DNA from: Mycobacteriaceae bacterium
GTDB lineage: Bacteria; Actinomycetota; Actinomycetes; Mycobacteriales; Mycobacteriaceae
Direction: 5' to 3'
NCBI GenBank assembly: GCA_019245755.1
Contig: JAFARC010000062.1
Location: forward strand, 1-40,587
DNA length: 40,587 nt
This document shows, in pieces, positions 25,112 through 34,540 of this stretch; the first letter of the stretch is position 1, and each line of letters starts with the position of its first letter. The notes beneath the pieces are model-generated. The model was not told the DNA's origin. It did no database searches and saw nothing but the letters and a program-made list of their open reading frames with translations. The translations under genes and the position numbers were made by a program.

Positions 25112-26562
25112 GACGACATATAGAAATCCGGAATCCTCAGCGTCGGCATCGCCGCCCGCGTGGCGTAGTCGCCCCATTCCCGGGGCAGCGTGATCTCGGA
25201 AGCCCCGACCTCGATCGCCCGCCGCAGCAGACTCAACGGACTCTCGTTGAACCGAAAATTATTCACCGCGGCACGCACCTCGCCGTCCTCGACCAGGTAC
25301 ACCCCGTCCCGGGTCAAGCCGGTCAAAAGCAAAGATGTCGGGTCCACGGTGCGGATGTACCACAGCGTCGTCAACAACAGCGCCCGCTCACTGGAGGCGA
25401 TCATTTCGTCGAGGCTGGCGTCGCCGCCGGTCATCAAAAGATTGCCGGCTGGCACCGCCGCGTCCACGCCGAATTCCGAGGCCGCCGCCCGCGGGTACGC
25501 CAACGCATTCAGGACCCCGTCTCGGATCCAGTCCACCCGGCCGATGTCCATCCCGTTGTCGAACACCGACACCACGTCGGAGGAACTCGAGGTGGCGACA
25601 AAGGGCCGGCACGACAACGGCTTTGCAAATGGATCGGAGTACAACGTCACCGGCAACTGCGTCAGCCGCTCCCCCACCCGGGTGCCGCCGCCGGGTGCCG
25701 AGAACGTCGTGCGGCCTTCCTGCGCGCCGCGGCCGTCCATCATCCAGGTCATGTAAATCATCATGTCGGCCACCGTCGACGGCGGCATCAGCGTCGGGTA
25801 GCGCCCCGCGGGCAGCGCCACGGTGCGCTCTGACCATCCGAGCCGGACAGCCAACTGTTCCAGCAAACCCTCGACCGGCACATCGACGAAGTCGGGCGTA
25901 CCAACTCCCGCCCACGAACTTGCCCCGTCCCGCTTCGCGTTGATTTCTACCGAGCCCGATGGCTGCGTGAACCGCCGCCGCAAGCCCAACGAATTCGCGA
26001 CGAACGTCGTCACCGAAGCGTGATGCGCGTAGCCGAACAGCGTCTCGGGTCCTTTGAAGCCGCGGGCCAGCGCCTCGGCAACCGCGCCGAAAACCTTCGC
26101 GCCGGTCCCCACCACCGCGGCGTCCCAATCCTCCGGCGAACCCGAGCCCCGCGCCGAGCCACCCGACCCGCCCGAGCCCCGCGCCGAGCCACCCGACCCG
26201 CCCGAGCCTCTCGCCGAGCCACCCGACCCGCCCGAGCTCCCCGACTCCTCAGACTCCCCGATCAACGGCGCCGCGTCCCGCGCGGCCGGAGCGTTGCGCG
26301 CCGCCTCCTCACTGGCCGCGACCAGTGCCCCGATGACGTCCGGATCCACCTCGGAGGTCTCCACCGATCCCACCCGCGTCGAATCGGAGTCCCGCACAAT
26401 GGAAATCACCGCCGTGCTGCGGCTCGTCGATACCCCGTTGGTGGTCATCGTGTCGTTGGCCCACCGCAACGACGCGTCGGAGTGCTCACTGACCAGCACG
26501 ATTGTTTCGTCCACCGACGCCGCGTCCAGAGCGGAGTCGATCACCCGCCGCGGGTCAATCAC
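25093..26562 (-). CDS. pmbA: PmbA/TldE, partner of the TldD metalloprotease
   Basis: PmbA (TldE) lacks a protease site of its own and forms the TldD/E complex that cleaves unfolded or modified peptides (in E. coli microcin B17 and CcdA). From the GTG at 26562 the product is 489 residues; a GTG at 26640 overlapping the tldD stop is possible. Family segments: VSEHSDASLRWANDTMTTNGVS, VFGAVAEALARGFKGPETLFGYAHHASVTTFVANSLGLRR, then GRYPTLMPPSTVADMMIYMTWMMDGRGAQEGRTTFS, and DPTSLLLTGLTRDGVYLVEDGEVRAAVNNFRFNESPLSLL at the end. Between about residues 105 and 140 a Gly/Ser/Arg insert is encoded by 30-bp tandem repeats; without it the length would be near 455, the mycobacterial norm. Coupled to tldD on the same strand; M. 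tuberculosis counterpart Rv2314c. Confidence 0.92.
   Translation of the reverse strand: MIDPRRVIDSALDAASVDETIVLVSEHSDASLRWANDTMTTNGVSTSRSTAVISIVRDSDSTRVGSVETSEVDPDVIGALVAASEEAARNAPAARDAAPLIGESEESGSSGGSGGSARGSGGSGGSARGSGGSGGSARGSGSPEDWDAAVVGTGAKVFGAVAEALARGFKGPETLFGYAHHASVTTFVANSLGLRRRFTQPSGSVEINAKRDGASSWAGVGTPDFVDVPVEGLLEQLAVRLGWSERTVALPAGRYPTLMPPSTVADMMIYMTWMMDGRGAQEGRTTFSAPGGGTRVGERLTQLPVTLYSDPFAKPLSCRPFVATSSSSDVVSVFDNGMDIGRVDWIRDGVLNALAYPRAAASEFGVDAAVPAGNLLMTGGDASLDEMIASSERALLLTTLWYIRTVDPTSLLLTGLTRDGVYLVEDGEVRAAVNNFRFNESPLSLLRRAIEVGASEITLPREWGDYATRAAMPTLRIPDFYMSSVSQAQ
26141..26240. repeat. 30-bp tandem repeat (3.3 copies) inside pmbA
   Basis: Unit boundaries are 26141-26170, 26171-26200, 26201-26230 and a partial 26231-26240. 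Units 1 and 2 are identical; unit 3 has two base changes. On the coding strand each unit gives a ten-residue Gly-Ser-Gly-Gly-Ala-Arg type block, so copy number changes keep the frame. It is a coding minisatellite (VNTR), not a CRISPR array. Confidence 0.95.
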
Positions 26563-26629
26563 CGCCCGCCCCCCGCCAAACGCCCCCCGCCAACAGCCCG
26601 ACCACGCGACCCGGAAGCCACCCCGAACT

Positions 26630-28159
26630 TCACCGCCCACCCTCCGTCAACGTGTTCAGCACCCGGATACCCCGAAACAACGCGGACGGACACCCATGAC
26701 TGACCGGCGCCACCTGCCCGGGTTGGCCCTTACCGCAGTTGAAGGCCCCGCCGAGCCGCCAGGTCGACTCCCCGCCGACCGCCTCCAAAGCCCCCCAGAA
26801 CTCGGGCGTACTGCTTTGATATGCCACGTCGCGCACCTGCCCCTCCAGCCGGCCGTCGACGATCTTGAAGAAACGCTGCCCGGTGAACTGGAAGTTATAC
26901 CGCTGCATGTCGATTGACCACGATTTGTCCCCAACGATGTACAGGCCGTTCTCGACGCGCGCGATCAGATCGTCGGTCGAGAAGCCCTCGGGACCCGGCT
27001 GCAGCGACACGTTCGCCATCCGCTGCAGGGGCACATGGTGCGGGGAGTCGGCATAAGCGCACCCGTTGGACCGCGACAGCCCCAGCCGAGGGGCGAAGAC
27101 CCGGTCCAGTTGGTAGCCGACGAACACCCCGTCGCGCACCAGCTCCCAGTTCTGAGCGGCCACGCCGTCGTCGTCATATCCCACGGTCGCCAATCCGAAC
27201 TCCACCGTCCGGTCCGCGGTGACGTTCATCACCGGCGACCCGTAAGCGAACGAACCCAGCTTGTCCGGTGTCGCGAACGACGTACCGGCGTAGGCGGCCT
27301 CATAACCGATGGCCCGGTCGTATTCGGTCGCGTGCCCGATCGACTCGTGAATGGTCAGCCACAGGTTGGACGGGTCGATCACCAGATCCGTCGGGCCCGG
27401 GTCCACCGTGGAAGCCGTGTCCTTTTCGGCCAGCAGCGCCGGGATCCGCGACAGCTCGTCGGACCAGTCCCAGACGCCGCCGTCGTCAATGGCCGCCTCC
27501 CACCCCCGCGCACACGGCGGGGCCAGTGTCCGCATCGACTCGAAGTTGCCGATCGCGGCGTCGACGGTGACCGCCTCCAGCGTGGGCTGCACCCGCACCC
27601 GCTGCTGGGTGATCGATGAGCCGAACGTGTTGGCGTAGTAGGACTGCTCCTTGACGCCCTGGTAGGCGGCCGACACGTGGTCGATGCCGTCGCCGGCCAG
27701 CAGCCGCCGGGAGTAGTCCTCGAGCACGCCGATCTTGTCGGCCGCCGGCACGTCGAAAGGGTCGACCTGATACGTCGACACCCATGAAGCGTCCGAGTAC
27801 ACCGGCTCCTCGGCCAGCTCCACCCGCTCGGCGTTCAAAGACCGGAACGCCCGCGCCACCTCGACCGCCCGCCGCGCGGTTTCCGCGGCCACCGCAGTCC
27901 CCAGTTCGGCGTGCGACGCGAAGCCCCAGGTCCCGTCCACGATGACCCGCACCGCGAGCCCCACTTCGCGGCCGACGACCGACGTTTGCAATGAAGCGTC
28001 GCGCAGTTGGATGGATTCGGTGACCGACCGCGCTATCCGCAGGTCCGCGTAGGACGCGCCCGCTTCCCGGGCCGCCGACAACGCGGCATCGGCCAATTCG
28101 TGGCGTGGTAGGGATAGAAAGTCGGCATCGACCCCCCGGTTCGGTGTCACAACGTCCAC
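26630..28159 (-). CDS. tldD: TldD zinc metalloprotease
   Basis: TldD is the catalytic subunit of the TldD/E complex. The product is 509 residues from the GTG at 28159. The zinc motif is HESIGHATE (His271, His276) inside LWLTIHESIGHATEYDRAIGYE. The third ligand comes from the C-terminal NCGKGQPGQVAPVSHGCP region. Other landmarks are SGNGCAYAD-like LSRSNGCAYADSPHHVPLQRMANVSLQPG and ARVENGLYIVGDKSWSIDMQRYNFQFTGQ. The N-terminal EAGASYADLRIARSVTESIQLRDASLQT and VDGTWGFASHAELG match the propeptide-like alpha/beta domain shared with PmbA. The stop at 26630 lies just after the possible upstream pmbA start, so tldD-pmbA form one operon, with the AhpD-like gene downstream. M. tuberculosis counterpart Rv2315c. 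It is intact and probably active. Confidence 0.95.
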   Translation of the reverse strand: MDVVTPNRGVDADFLSLPRHELADAALSAAREAGASYADLRIARSVTESIQLRDASLQTSVVGREVGLAVRVIVDGTWGFASHAELGTAVAAETARRAVEVARAFRSLNAERVELAEEPVYSDASWVSTYQVDPFDVPAADKIGVLEDYSRRLLAGDGIDHVSAAYQGVKEQSYYANTFGSSITQQRVRVQPTLEAVTVDAAIGNFESMRTLAPPCARGWEAAIDDGGVWDWSDELSRIPALLAEKDTASTVDPGPTDLVIDPSNLWLTIHESIGHATEYDRAIGYEAAYAGTSFATPDKLGSFAYGSPVMNVTADRTVEFGLATVGYDDDGVAAQNWELVRDGVFVGYQLDRVFAPRLGLSRSNGCAYADSPHHVPLQRMANVSLQPGPEGFSTDDLIARVENGLYIVGDKSWSIDMQRYNFQFTGQRFFKIVDGRLEGQVRDVAYQSSTPEFWGALEAVGGESTWRLGGAFNCGKGQPGQVAPVSHGCPSALFRGIRVLNTLTEGGR

Positions 28160-28199
28160 CGTAACGGCTCGACGTCACCCGCAAGGCTTTAATTGCTGC

Positions 28200-29072
28200 A
28201 TGTCCACCGGGCGCGTCCGCCGAGCTGCGCTCGGCTACACGCTGCTGGCCCCCAGCCTGTTCGGCGCCGCCGCGTTCCTGCTGCTACCGATGCTGGTCGT
28301 CGTCTGGCTCAGCCTCCAGAGGTGGGACCTGCTCGGCCCGATCCGCTTTGTCGGACTGGCAAATTGGCGTTCGGTGCTGACCGACCCGACGTTCGGCAAC
28401 TCTCTGCTGGTCACCGCTGGGTTCGTCGGCCTTGTTGTCCCGCTCCAGACAATCCTGGGGCTGCTGGCCGCGTCGCTGTTGGCCCGGCAACTGCCCGGCA
28501 GCCCGTTCTTCCGCACCGTGTACGTGCTGCCGTGGATCTGCGCGCCGCTGGCGATCGCGGTGCTGTGGCGCTGGCTGCTGGCCCCCACCGACGGCGCGAT
28601 CAACACCGTGCTCGGCCGCCGCGTCGAGTGGCTGACCGATCCGACCCTGGCGCTGCCGGTGGTGTCGGCGGTCACGGTGTGGACCAACGTCGGATATGTG
28701 GCGTTGTTCTTCTTGGCCGGGATCCTGGCCATCCCCGCCGACATCCAGCGCGCTGCCCAACTCGACGGCGCCACGTCCTGGCAGCGGTTCCGCCGGATAA
28801 CGTTGCCCATGCTGCGCCCGACGCTGTTCTTCGTGCTGGTCACCGGCGTCGTTAGCGCCGCGCAGGTGTTCGACACCGTGTTCGCGCTGACCAACGGCGG
28901 CCCGCGCAACCGCACCGATCTGGTGGCGCACCGCATTTACGCGGAGGCGTTCGGCGCCGCGGCGGTGGGCCGGGCCGCGGTGATGGCGATCGTGGTGTTC
29001 GCGATCTTGATCGCGGCGACGGTCGTGCAACACCTGTTCTTCCGCCGACGGATCACCTATGAGCTGGTTTAG
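28200..29072 (+). CDS. uspA: UspA, sugar ABC importer permease (MalF-like)
   Basis: The product is 290 residues with six predicted transmembrane helices, beginning LGYTLLAPSLFGAAAFLLLPMLVVVWLSLQ. The cytoplasmic EAA loop reads AAQLDGATSWQRFRRITLPMLRPTLFFVL near residues 185-215, which binds the ATPase in this family. It forms a heterodimeric channel with UspB. It is divergent from tldD with only 40 bp between the starts, so the promoters must overlap or lie inside the genes. It is the first gene of uspABC, each gene overlapping the next. The M. tuberculosis counterpart is Rv2316; the importer is reported to take up amino sugars or related saccharides. No ATPase gene is next to it. Confidence 0.92.
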   Translation: MSTGRVRRAALGYTLLAPSLFGAAAFLLLPMLVVVWLSLQRWDLLGPIRFVGLANWRSVLTDPTFGNSLLVTAGFVGLVVPLQTILGLLAASLLARQLPGSPFFRTVYVLPWICAPLAIAVLWRWLLAPTDGAINTVLGRRVEWLTDPTLALPVVSAVTVWTNVGYVALFFLAGILAIPADIQRAAQLDGATSWQRFRRITLPMLRPTLFFVLVTGVVSAAQVFDTVFALTNGGPRNRTDLVAHRIYAEAFGAAAVGRAAVMAIVVFAILIAATVVQHLFFRRRITYELV

Positions 29073-29874
29073 CCGGATACTTGTCTACGCCGCCCTGACG
29101 GTCGGCGCGCTGATCACGCTGACCCCGTTCGCGCTGGGCCTGCTGACGTCGTTCACCACCCCACAACAGTTCGCCACCGGCTCGCCGCTGGGCATCCCGA
29201 ACCCGCCGACGCTGGCCAACTACGCCGCGCTTCATGGCGCGGGCTTTGGCCGCGCCGCCGTCGTGACCGCGTTGATGACCGCGGTCATCGTGGTGGGTCA
29301 ACTCACGTTCAGCGTGCTGGCCGCCTACGCCTTCGCGCGGCTGAACTTCGCCGGTCGCGACGTTCTGTTCTGGATTTATATATTAACGATGCTGGTCCCC
29401 CCGTCGGTGACGGTTGTGCCGTTGTATCTCATGCTGGCCGAGGTGGGGCTGCGGAACACGTTCTGGGCGTTGGTGTTGCCGTTCGCGTTCGGCTCGCCCT
29501 ATGCGATCTTCCTGCTGCGCGAGTATTTTCGCGCCATCCCGGCCGACCTGCTCAAAGCCGCCCGCGTCGACGGTGCGAATACCGCCGATGTGCTGGTGCA
29601 TGTCGTGGTCCCGGCGAGCCGGCCGATCCTGGTGACGCTGTTCCTGATCACCGTTGTGTCCCAGTGGAATAACTTCATGTGGCCCCTCGTCATCACCAGC
29701 GGCAGCAAGTGGCGGGTGCTGACGGTGGCCACCGCGGGTCTGCAGTCGCAGTACAACGCTCAGTGGACGCTGGTCATGGCTGCCACCACGGTGGCGATCG
29801 TGCCGTTGATCGCGCTGTTCATCGTGTTCCAGCGGCGCGTCGTGCGCTCGATCGTGGTCAGCGGCCTGAAATGA
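29059..29874 (+). CDS. uspB: UspB, sugar ABC importer permease (MalG-like)
   Basis: The product is 271 residues with six helices (LVYAALTVGALITLTPFALGLLTSF first). The EAA loop is KAARVDGANTADVLVHVVVPASRPILVTLFLIT, typical of MalG/CUT1 subunits. The start at 29059 overlaps the uspA stop by 14 bp and its stop overlaps the uspC start (ATGA), so the three genes are co-translated. Counterpart of Rv2317. Naming in databases varies (uspB or uspE). Confidence 0.92.
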   Translation: MSWFSRILVYAALTVGALITLTPFALGLLTSFTTPQQFATGSPLGIPNPPTLANYAALHGAGFGRAAVVTALMTAVIVVGQLTFSVLAAYAFARLNFAGRDVLFWIYILTMLVPPSVTVVPLYLMLAEVGLRNTFWALVLPFAFGSPYAIFLLREYFRAIPADLLKAARVDGANTADVLVHVVVPASRPILVTLFLITVVSQWNNFMWPLVITSGSKWRVLTVATAGLQSQYNAQWTLVMAATTVAIVPLIALFIVFQRRVVRSIVVSGLK

Positions 29875-31157
29875 CGATCAGAGCAAAGTCGTCCACCCTC
29901 GTCGTCCTCGCCCTCCTCGCCGTCATCGTCTTGCTCGTCGCCGCCGCGTTCGTGCTGGGCCGCACCGCCGAACCGAGCGGCAGAACCCTTGTGACGGTGC
30001 GGCTGTGGGACCCACGGGTCGCGACCGCTTACCGAAAGTCGTTCGCGGACTTCACCGGAAGCCACCCCGGCATCGAGGTCCGCGTCGATGTCGTGGCGTA
30101 CTCGACGTACTTCGACACGCTGCGCACCGACGTCGCGGGCGGCAGTGCCGACGACATCTTCTGGCTCAACAACGCCTATCTGGCCGGCTACGCCGACAGC
30201 GGCCGGCTCGTCGCGATCACCCCGACGCCGGCGTGGGAGCCCTCGGTGGTCGACCAGTTCACCCGGCACGGCACGCTGTGGGCCGTCCCGCAACTCACCG
30301 ACGCCGGAATCGCCGTCTACTACAACGCCGACCTGCTGGCTAAGGCGGGCGTCGACCCGGCCGTGCTCAACAGCGTGCGCTGGAGCCGCGTCGACACCGT
30401 CGACACGCTGCGCCCGCTGCTGGCCCGCCTGACCGTGCACGGCGCCGGCCGCACCCAGTGGGCCTACAACGCCGCCAACGACCTGCAGGGCATCTACCTG
30501 AACTACATCGGGTCGGCCGGCGGAACCTTCTCCGAAGGCGACCGCTTCACGTTCGACAATCCTCAGGCGGCGGAAGCGTTCCGCTATCTGGTCGGGCTCA
30601 TCAACACCGACCGCGTGGCGCCTCCCGCGTCGGACACCAACGACAACGGCGACTTCTCCCGCAACCAGTTCCTGCAGGGCAACATGGCGCTGTTCCAGTC
30701 CGGCACCTACAACCTGGCCAACGTGGCGGCCAACGCCCGCTTCCGCTGGGGCGTCGCGATGCTGCCGATCGGGCCGGTGGGCCGGGTCAGCGTCACCAAC
30801 GGCATTGCCGCCGCCGGGAACGCGGCGTCGCGCCACCCCGAAGCGGTCCGCGAGGTGCTGGCCTGGATGGGCGGCCGGCACGGCAACGCCTACCTGGCCG
30901 AAGACGGCGCCGCGATTCCCGCGGTGCTCGCGGCGCAAAAAACCTACTTCGATTACTGGGCCGCGAGAAACGTCGATGTGAGCCCGTTCTTCGACGTGCT
31001 GGGCGGCGGCCGGGTCCCGGCGCCGGGCGGTGCCGGTTTCGCCGCGGGTTTCGACGCGGTCAAGCCCTATTTCGACGAGATGTTCCTCGGCCGCGCCGAC
31101 GTGGGCCGCACGCTGGCCTCGGCGCAGGCCGCCGCCAACGACGCCGCCGCGCGTTAG
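29871..31157 (+). CDS. uspC: UspC, extracytoplasmic sugar-binding protein
   Basis: The product is 428 residues starting [30 protein letters not shown] at the ATG overlapping the uspB stop. This N-terminus is a signal sequence or membrane anchor; no lipobox cysteine follows it, so lipidation is not supported here. The rest is a CUT1-family solute-binding protein: [80 protein letters not shown], and [19 protein letters not shown] [20 protein letters not shown]. These are the blocks lining the sugar cleft between two lobes. M. tuberculosis UspC (Rv2318) has been reported to bind amino sugars. The gene ends overlapping by four bases with the convergent ecfT. Confidence 0.92.
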   Translation: MTIRAKSSTLVVLALLAVIVLLVAAAFVLGRTAEPSGRTLVTVRLWDPRVATAYRKSFADFTGSHPGIEVRVDVVAYSTYFDTLRTDVAGGSADDIFWLNNAYLAGYADSGRLVAITPTPAWEPSVVDQFTRHGTLWAVPQLTDAGIAVYYNADLLAKAGVDPAVLNSVRWSRVDTVDTLRPLLARLTVHGAGRTQWAYNAANDLQGIYLNYIGSAGGTFSEGDRFTFDNPQAAEAFRYLVGLINTDRVAPPASDTNDNGDFSRNQFLQGNMALFQSGTYNLANVAANARFRWGVAMLPIGPVGRVSVTNGIAAAGNAASRHPEAVREVLAWMGGRHGNAYLAEDGAAIPAVLAAQKTYFDYWAARNVDVSPFFDVLGGGRVPAPGGAGFAAGFDAVKPYFDEMFLGRADVGRTLASAQAAANDAAAR

Positions 31158-31984
31158 GGGTGCAGCGTGGTCGACACCACGAGCACTTCGTTGGCCACCG
31201 CAGCCCCGCACACGGCGATCACGATCGCCAATGTCACCCAGTCGGCCAGCTTCGGCCGCGACGGCACCGCCGAGATCTGCCCGGTGCCCCCGCGCGCGGT
31301 GATCGCGTCACCCATCTCGTCGGCGCGGCGCAACGCGACGGTGATTGCCGCGGTGAGCATGTCGATCACCTCGGCCGCCCAGCGGCGCCGCCGGGCCCGT
31401 CGCCGCCGCGGCACCGGCCGCGGCCGCAGCCGCCGGGTGGCGTAGAGCACCCGGAACTCGTCGATCAGCATCGGGAATGCGCGCAGCGCCAACGCCAGCG
31501 CCACCGCCCACTCGTCGACCGGGATCCGCAGCCACCGCAGCGGCCGGCCCAGCGTCGCGACGGCCGGGGCGATCTCGGCGACGTTGGTGGTCCACGACAC
31601 CATCCCGCCGAGGCCGAGCAGCACAACCGACAGCGCGGTGATGCGCAGGAAGTTCAGCAGCCCGCCGAAACCGATGTCGACGGACCCGAAGTGCGCGACC
31701 GGGGAGCCGCTGCCCAGCGCCGCGGTCAGCCCGCCGAACGCCAGCAGGATCCACAGCCAGCGCGGAATCGACGGCAGCGCCCCGCGCGGAATGTGTGCCA
31801 TCCGCGCCGCGATCAGCACCAGCGCGCCGACCGCCCCGATCGGCACCCAGCCCGGGTAGAACGTCAAAAGCACCGAGATGCCCAACACCACAAGCAGTTT
31901 CGTGCCGGCCCATAGTTCGTGGATCGGCGAGCTTCGGGGAACGGGACGCAGCAGCACCACCGGCCTGCGCGCACTCGCGGTCAT
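31154..31984 (-). CDS. EcfT/CbiQ-type ECF transporter transmembrane subunit
   Basis: The product is 276 residues from the ATG at 31984, which overlaps the upstream ATPase stop (ATGA). Four to five helices occur ([61 protein letters not shown]) followed by the coupling region: [30 protein letters not shown] and [15 protein letters not shown], the two Ala-Arg-Gly/Ala-x-x-Arg-like motifs by which EcfT grips the ATPases. A last helix ([24 protein letters not shown]) closes the protein. It serves as the scaffold of an energy-coupling factor importer for a vitamin or metal; substrate unknown. Counterpart of Rv2325c. Convergent with uspC. Confidence 0.9.
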   Translation of the reverse strand: MTASARRPVVLLRPVPRSSPIHELWAGTKLLVVLGISVLLTFYPGWVPIGAVGALVLIAARMAHIPRGALPSIPRWLWILLAFGGLTAALGSGSPVAHFGSVDIGFGGLLNFLRITALSVVLLGLGGMVSWTTNVAEIAPAVATLGRPLRWLRIPVDEWAVALALALRAFPMLIDEFRVLYATRRLRPRPVPRRRRARRRRWAAEVIDMLTAAITVALRRADEMGDAITARGGTGQISAVPSRPKLADWVTLAIVIAVCGAAVANEVLVVSTTLHP

Positions 31985-34014
31985 GTCATTCCCCCGGCCG
32001 TGGCGGCAGCCGGGCGCAGTACCCCGCCGGACAGGTGCAGCGTGCGCGGGCACAACTCGTCCAGGCCCGAGAAATCGTGCGAGATCACGATGACGGTGAG
32101 CCCGACCCGGCGGCGAAGATCCTCCAGCAGCCGCAACAGCCCACGCTGGCTGGCCGCGTCCAGGCCGGCCAGCGGCTCGTCGAGGATCAGGGCGCGCGGC
32201 GAGCGGGCCAGCAGCCCGGCCAGCACCACCCGCCGCATCTGCCCGCCGCTGAGCTGGTCGATGCGCCGGCGGGCCAGCGTCGTGTCGAGGCCGACCGTGG
32301 CCAGCGCGGTGGCGATGCGTCCCCGCTCGTCGGGCGAGAAACCCGCCGCCGACGCCACTTCCCGGTCGACGGTGCTGCGCATCAGCTGCAGCCGCGACGC
32401 TTGGAACGAGAGCGCCACCGCGCCCACCTGGTCGGCGGCCGGCCGCCCGTCCAGCAGGCAGGTCCCGGTGGTCGGTACCGTCAGCCCGGCCATGATCCAC
32501 GCCAGCGTGGACTTGCCGGATCCGTTGCCGCCGTGGATCAGCACACCGTCGCCCTCGCCGACGGTGAAGCTGATGTCACGCAACGCGGTGGCAGCCCAGG
32601 GGGTTCGGCTGCCGTACTCGTGCCCCACGCCCTCGAGCTGCAGCACCGGCCGCCCCGGCGCGCCGGCCGGCGGCACAGACGGCCTCGGCGGCGCGACGAT
32701 CTCCACCATGTCGGTGTTGTCGGCGGATCCGTTGCCGGTCAGGTTGATGGTGCGGTCGGCGGAGTCGGCCTCGTTGTTGTAGTGCGTGATGTGCACCAGC
32801 GCCATCCGGTGCCGTTCCCGCAGCCGGGACAGCACGCCCAGCAGCGCGTCGCGGCCGTGCTGGTCGACCATGCTGGTGACCTCGTCGGCGATCAGCAGCG
32901 ACGGCTCCCGGGCGAGGGCGGCGGCTACGGCCAGCCGCTGCAGCTCGCCGCCGGACAGCCCGCCGGTCTCCCGCTCGGCGAGCCCGTCGAGCCCGACCTC
33001 TTCCAACAGCCGGCCGACGTCGGGGCGCTGTCCGGACGGCAGTCCAAACACCACGTCGTCGGCGACCCGGGTGCCGAGCACCTGGCTTTCGGGGTGCTGC
33101 ATGATCACCGCGGTGCCGCCGATCTTGCCCAGGCCCACGGTGCCGGGCCGGTCCACGACGCCGGCGGTGGGCTCCCGGCCGGCCAGGATCAGCATCAGCG
33201 TCGTCTTGCCCGAGCCGTTCGGACCGGTCACCGCGACGTGCTCGCCCGGCTGCAGGTCCAGCGTGAGCGGGCCGAGCGCGTCGAGGTGGGCGGTGGGGTA
33301 GCGGAAGCGGATGTCACGCAGCCGCACCGGGACGGGGGCGACGGGACCGGTGTCGAGCGGGGTTTCCAGCTGGTGCACGTCGGGGATGACGAACAGCCGC
33401 CGCAGCACCCGCGTCAGCGCCCACCAGCCGATCAGGGTGGCGACGACCACCGACAGCACCGAGGAGCCACCGATCACCCACGGCCAGTAGTGCAGCGCGG
33501 CGGCGAAGATTGCCTTGAGCCGGTCCGCGGCGACCTTCAGGTGCGGTATCCCGGTGAGCACCGCGGCCACGCCGTCGACGTTGGCGGTCAGCGAGTCGAA
33601 GATCAGGTTGCGCAGCCGGGACAGCACGGCAAGGGCCGCCACCGACACCGCGCCGACGGCCACCCCGGCGGCCAACGCCGCGATGACGACGGTCGGGGTG
33701 CCGCGGCCGCGCCGCCTGACGATTCCGGTGAGCCCGCCGATGTAGGCGGAGTGGGCCACGGTCATCAGGCCGCCCATGCCGGCGACCAGGAAGGCGATCA
33801 GGCCACCGGCCACGGTGGCGGCGATCAGCACCCTGAGCCGGTAGCGGTAGGCCAGCATGCCCATCGGGACGGTGCCGAGCAACGCCAGCCCGGCCGCGAA
33901 CGGGACGACCACGGCAATGATGGCGGTGGCGGCCGACAGTGCGGCCATGACCGAGGCCTGGGCCAGCTCACCGGGGCGCAGCGACCCTCGGGTCGCTGCG
34001 CCTGCCTTGGTCAT
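31981..34014 (-). CDS. Fused membrane domain plus two EcfA ATPase domains
   Basis: The product is 677 residues. Residues 1-205 are a membrane domain of about five or six helices ([26 protein letters not shown] first) that looks like a DUF2232/S-component-type protein. Residues 228-440 are the first ABC ATPase: Walker [10 protein letters not shown] at 264-272, Q-loop MQHPESQ, signature LSGGE at 353, Walker B LLIADE at 373, H-loop His411. Residues 455-677 are the second: GGNGSGKST at 495, signature LSGGQ at 588, Walker B ALILDE at 608, H-loop ISHD. So one chain may supply the substrate-binding S component and both ATPases of an ECF importer, with EcfT from the next gene. Counterpart of Rv2326c. 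Substrate unknown; divergent from marR, 82 bp apart. Confidence 0.92.
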   Translation of the reverse strand: MTKAGAATRGSLRPGELAQASVMAALSAATAIIAVVVPFAAGLALLGTVPMGMLAYRYRLRVLIAATVAGGLIAFLVAGMGGLMTVAHSAYIGGLTGIVRRRGRGTPTVVIAALAAGVAVGAVSVAALAVLSRLRNLIFDSLTANVDGVAAVLTGIPHLKVAADRLKAIFAAALHYWPWVIGGSSVLSVVVATLIGWWALTRVLRRLFVIPDVHQLETPLDTGPVAPVPVRLRDIRFRYPTAHLDALGPLTLDLQPGEHVAVTGPNGSGKTTLMLILAGREPTAGVVDRPGTVGLGKIGGTAVIMQHPESQVLGTRVADDVVFGLPSGQRPDVGRLLEEVGLDGLAERETGGLSGGELQRLAVAAALAREPSLLIADEVTSMVDQHGRDALLGVLSRLRERHRMALVHITHYNNEADSADRTINLTGNGSADNTDMVEIVAPPRPSVPPAGAPGRPVLQLEGVGHEYGSRTPWAATALRDISFTVGEGDGVLIHGGNGSGKSTLAWIMAGLTVPTTGTCLLDGRPAADQVGAVALSFQASRLQLMRSTVDREVASAAGFSPDERGRIATALATVGLDTTLARRRIDQLSGGQMRRVVLAGLLARSPRALILDEPLAGLDAASQRGLLRLLEDLRRRVGLTVIVISHDFSGLDELCPRTLHLSGGVLRPAAATAGGMT

Positions 34015-34070
34015 TTCTCGATAATGCCAGCCGACGCTGGGCAGCCGTTGGCAGCAACACGTTGATGTGC

Positions 34071-34083
34071 ATAGAAAAGCTAT
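34071..34083. promoter_or_regulatory. Short inverted repeat before marR, possible operator
   Basis: ATAG (34071-34074) and CTAT (34080-34083) form inverted arms around AAAAG, 14 bp upstream of the marR ATG and in the gap between marR and the divergent ECF operon. Arms are only four bases, so support is weak. Confidence 0.25.
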
Positions 34084-34096
34084 CTAAATTGGGGGT

Positions 34097-34540
34097 ATGG
34101 CATCTTCCGCATCGACCCAGGCTTCGCTGGGCGTCGAGCTGCTGGCGGTTGTGGCCCGGCTCAACCGCCTGGTGACGCAGCGCACCCGGCTGCCACTGCC
34201 GTGGGCGCAGGCGCGGCTGCTCTCGACGATCCAGGATCAGGGCGCCGCGCGGATCTCCGATCTCGCGATCCTGGACCACTGCTCCCAGCCGACGATGACC
34301 ATGCAGGTGCGCCGGCTGGAGGATGCCGGACTGGTGGACCGCACCCGTCATCCCCACGACGCCCGGGCGGTCCTCATTCGCATCACCCCCAAGGGCACCG
34401 AAACCTTGGCCCGGGCGCGCGCCGACCGCGCCGCCGTCGTCGACCCCGCGATAGCGCGGCTCGATCCCGAGGACCGGCAGGCCCTGGCGGCCGCGGTGCG
34501 TGTGATGCGCCGGCTGCTGACCGACGCCACCCGGTCTTAG
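34097..34540 (+). CDS. MarR-family transcriptional regulator
   Basis: The product is 147 residues, normal for the family. The winged helix-turn-helix is ARISDLAILDHCSQPTMTMQVRRLEDAGLVDRTRHPHDARAVLIRIT, with the recognition helix in SQPTMTMQVRRLEDAG and the wing in HPHDARAV. N- and C-terminal helices (ELLAVVARLNRLV and LDPEDRQALAAAVRVMRRLL) form the dimer. MarR proteins usually repress neighbours and release DNA on binding a small molecule. It is divergent from the ECF importer operon, the likely target, and convergent with the VIT gene, whose stop it overlaps. Counterpart of Rv2327. Confidence 0.92.
   Translation: MASSASTQASLGVELLAVVARLNRLVTQRTRLPLPWAQARLLSTIQDQGAARISDLAILDHCSQPTMTMQVRRLEDAGLVDRTRHPHDARAVLIRITPKGTETLARARADRAAVVDPAIARLDPEDRQALAAAVRVMRRLLTDATRS

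Noticed and set aside
26141..26240. A CRISPR-like repeat array
   Set aside because: The 30-bp units are directly adjacent with no spacers and keep the pmbA reading frame.
31795..34065. A plus-strand open frame of about 750 codons opposite the ECF genes
   Set aside because: Antisense to the fused EcfA gene, low complexity (Gln/Arg/Gly), no domain.
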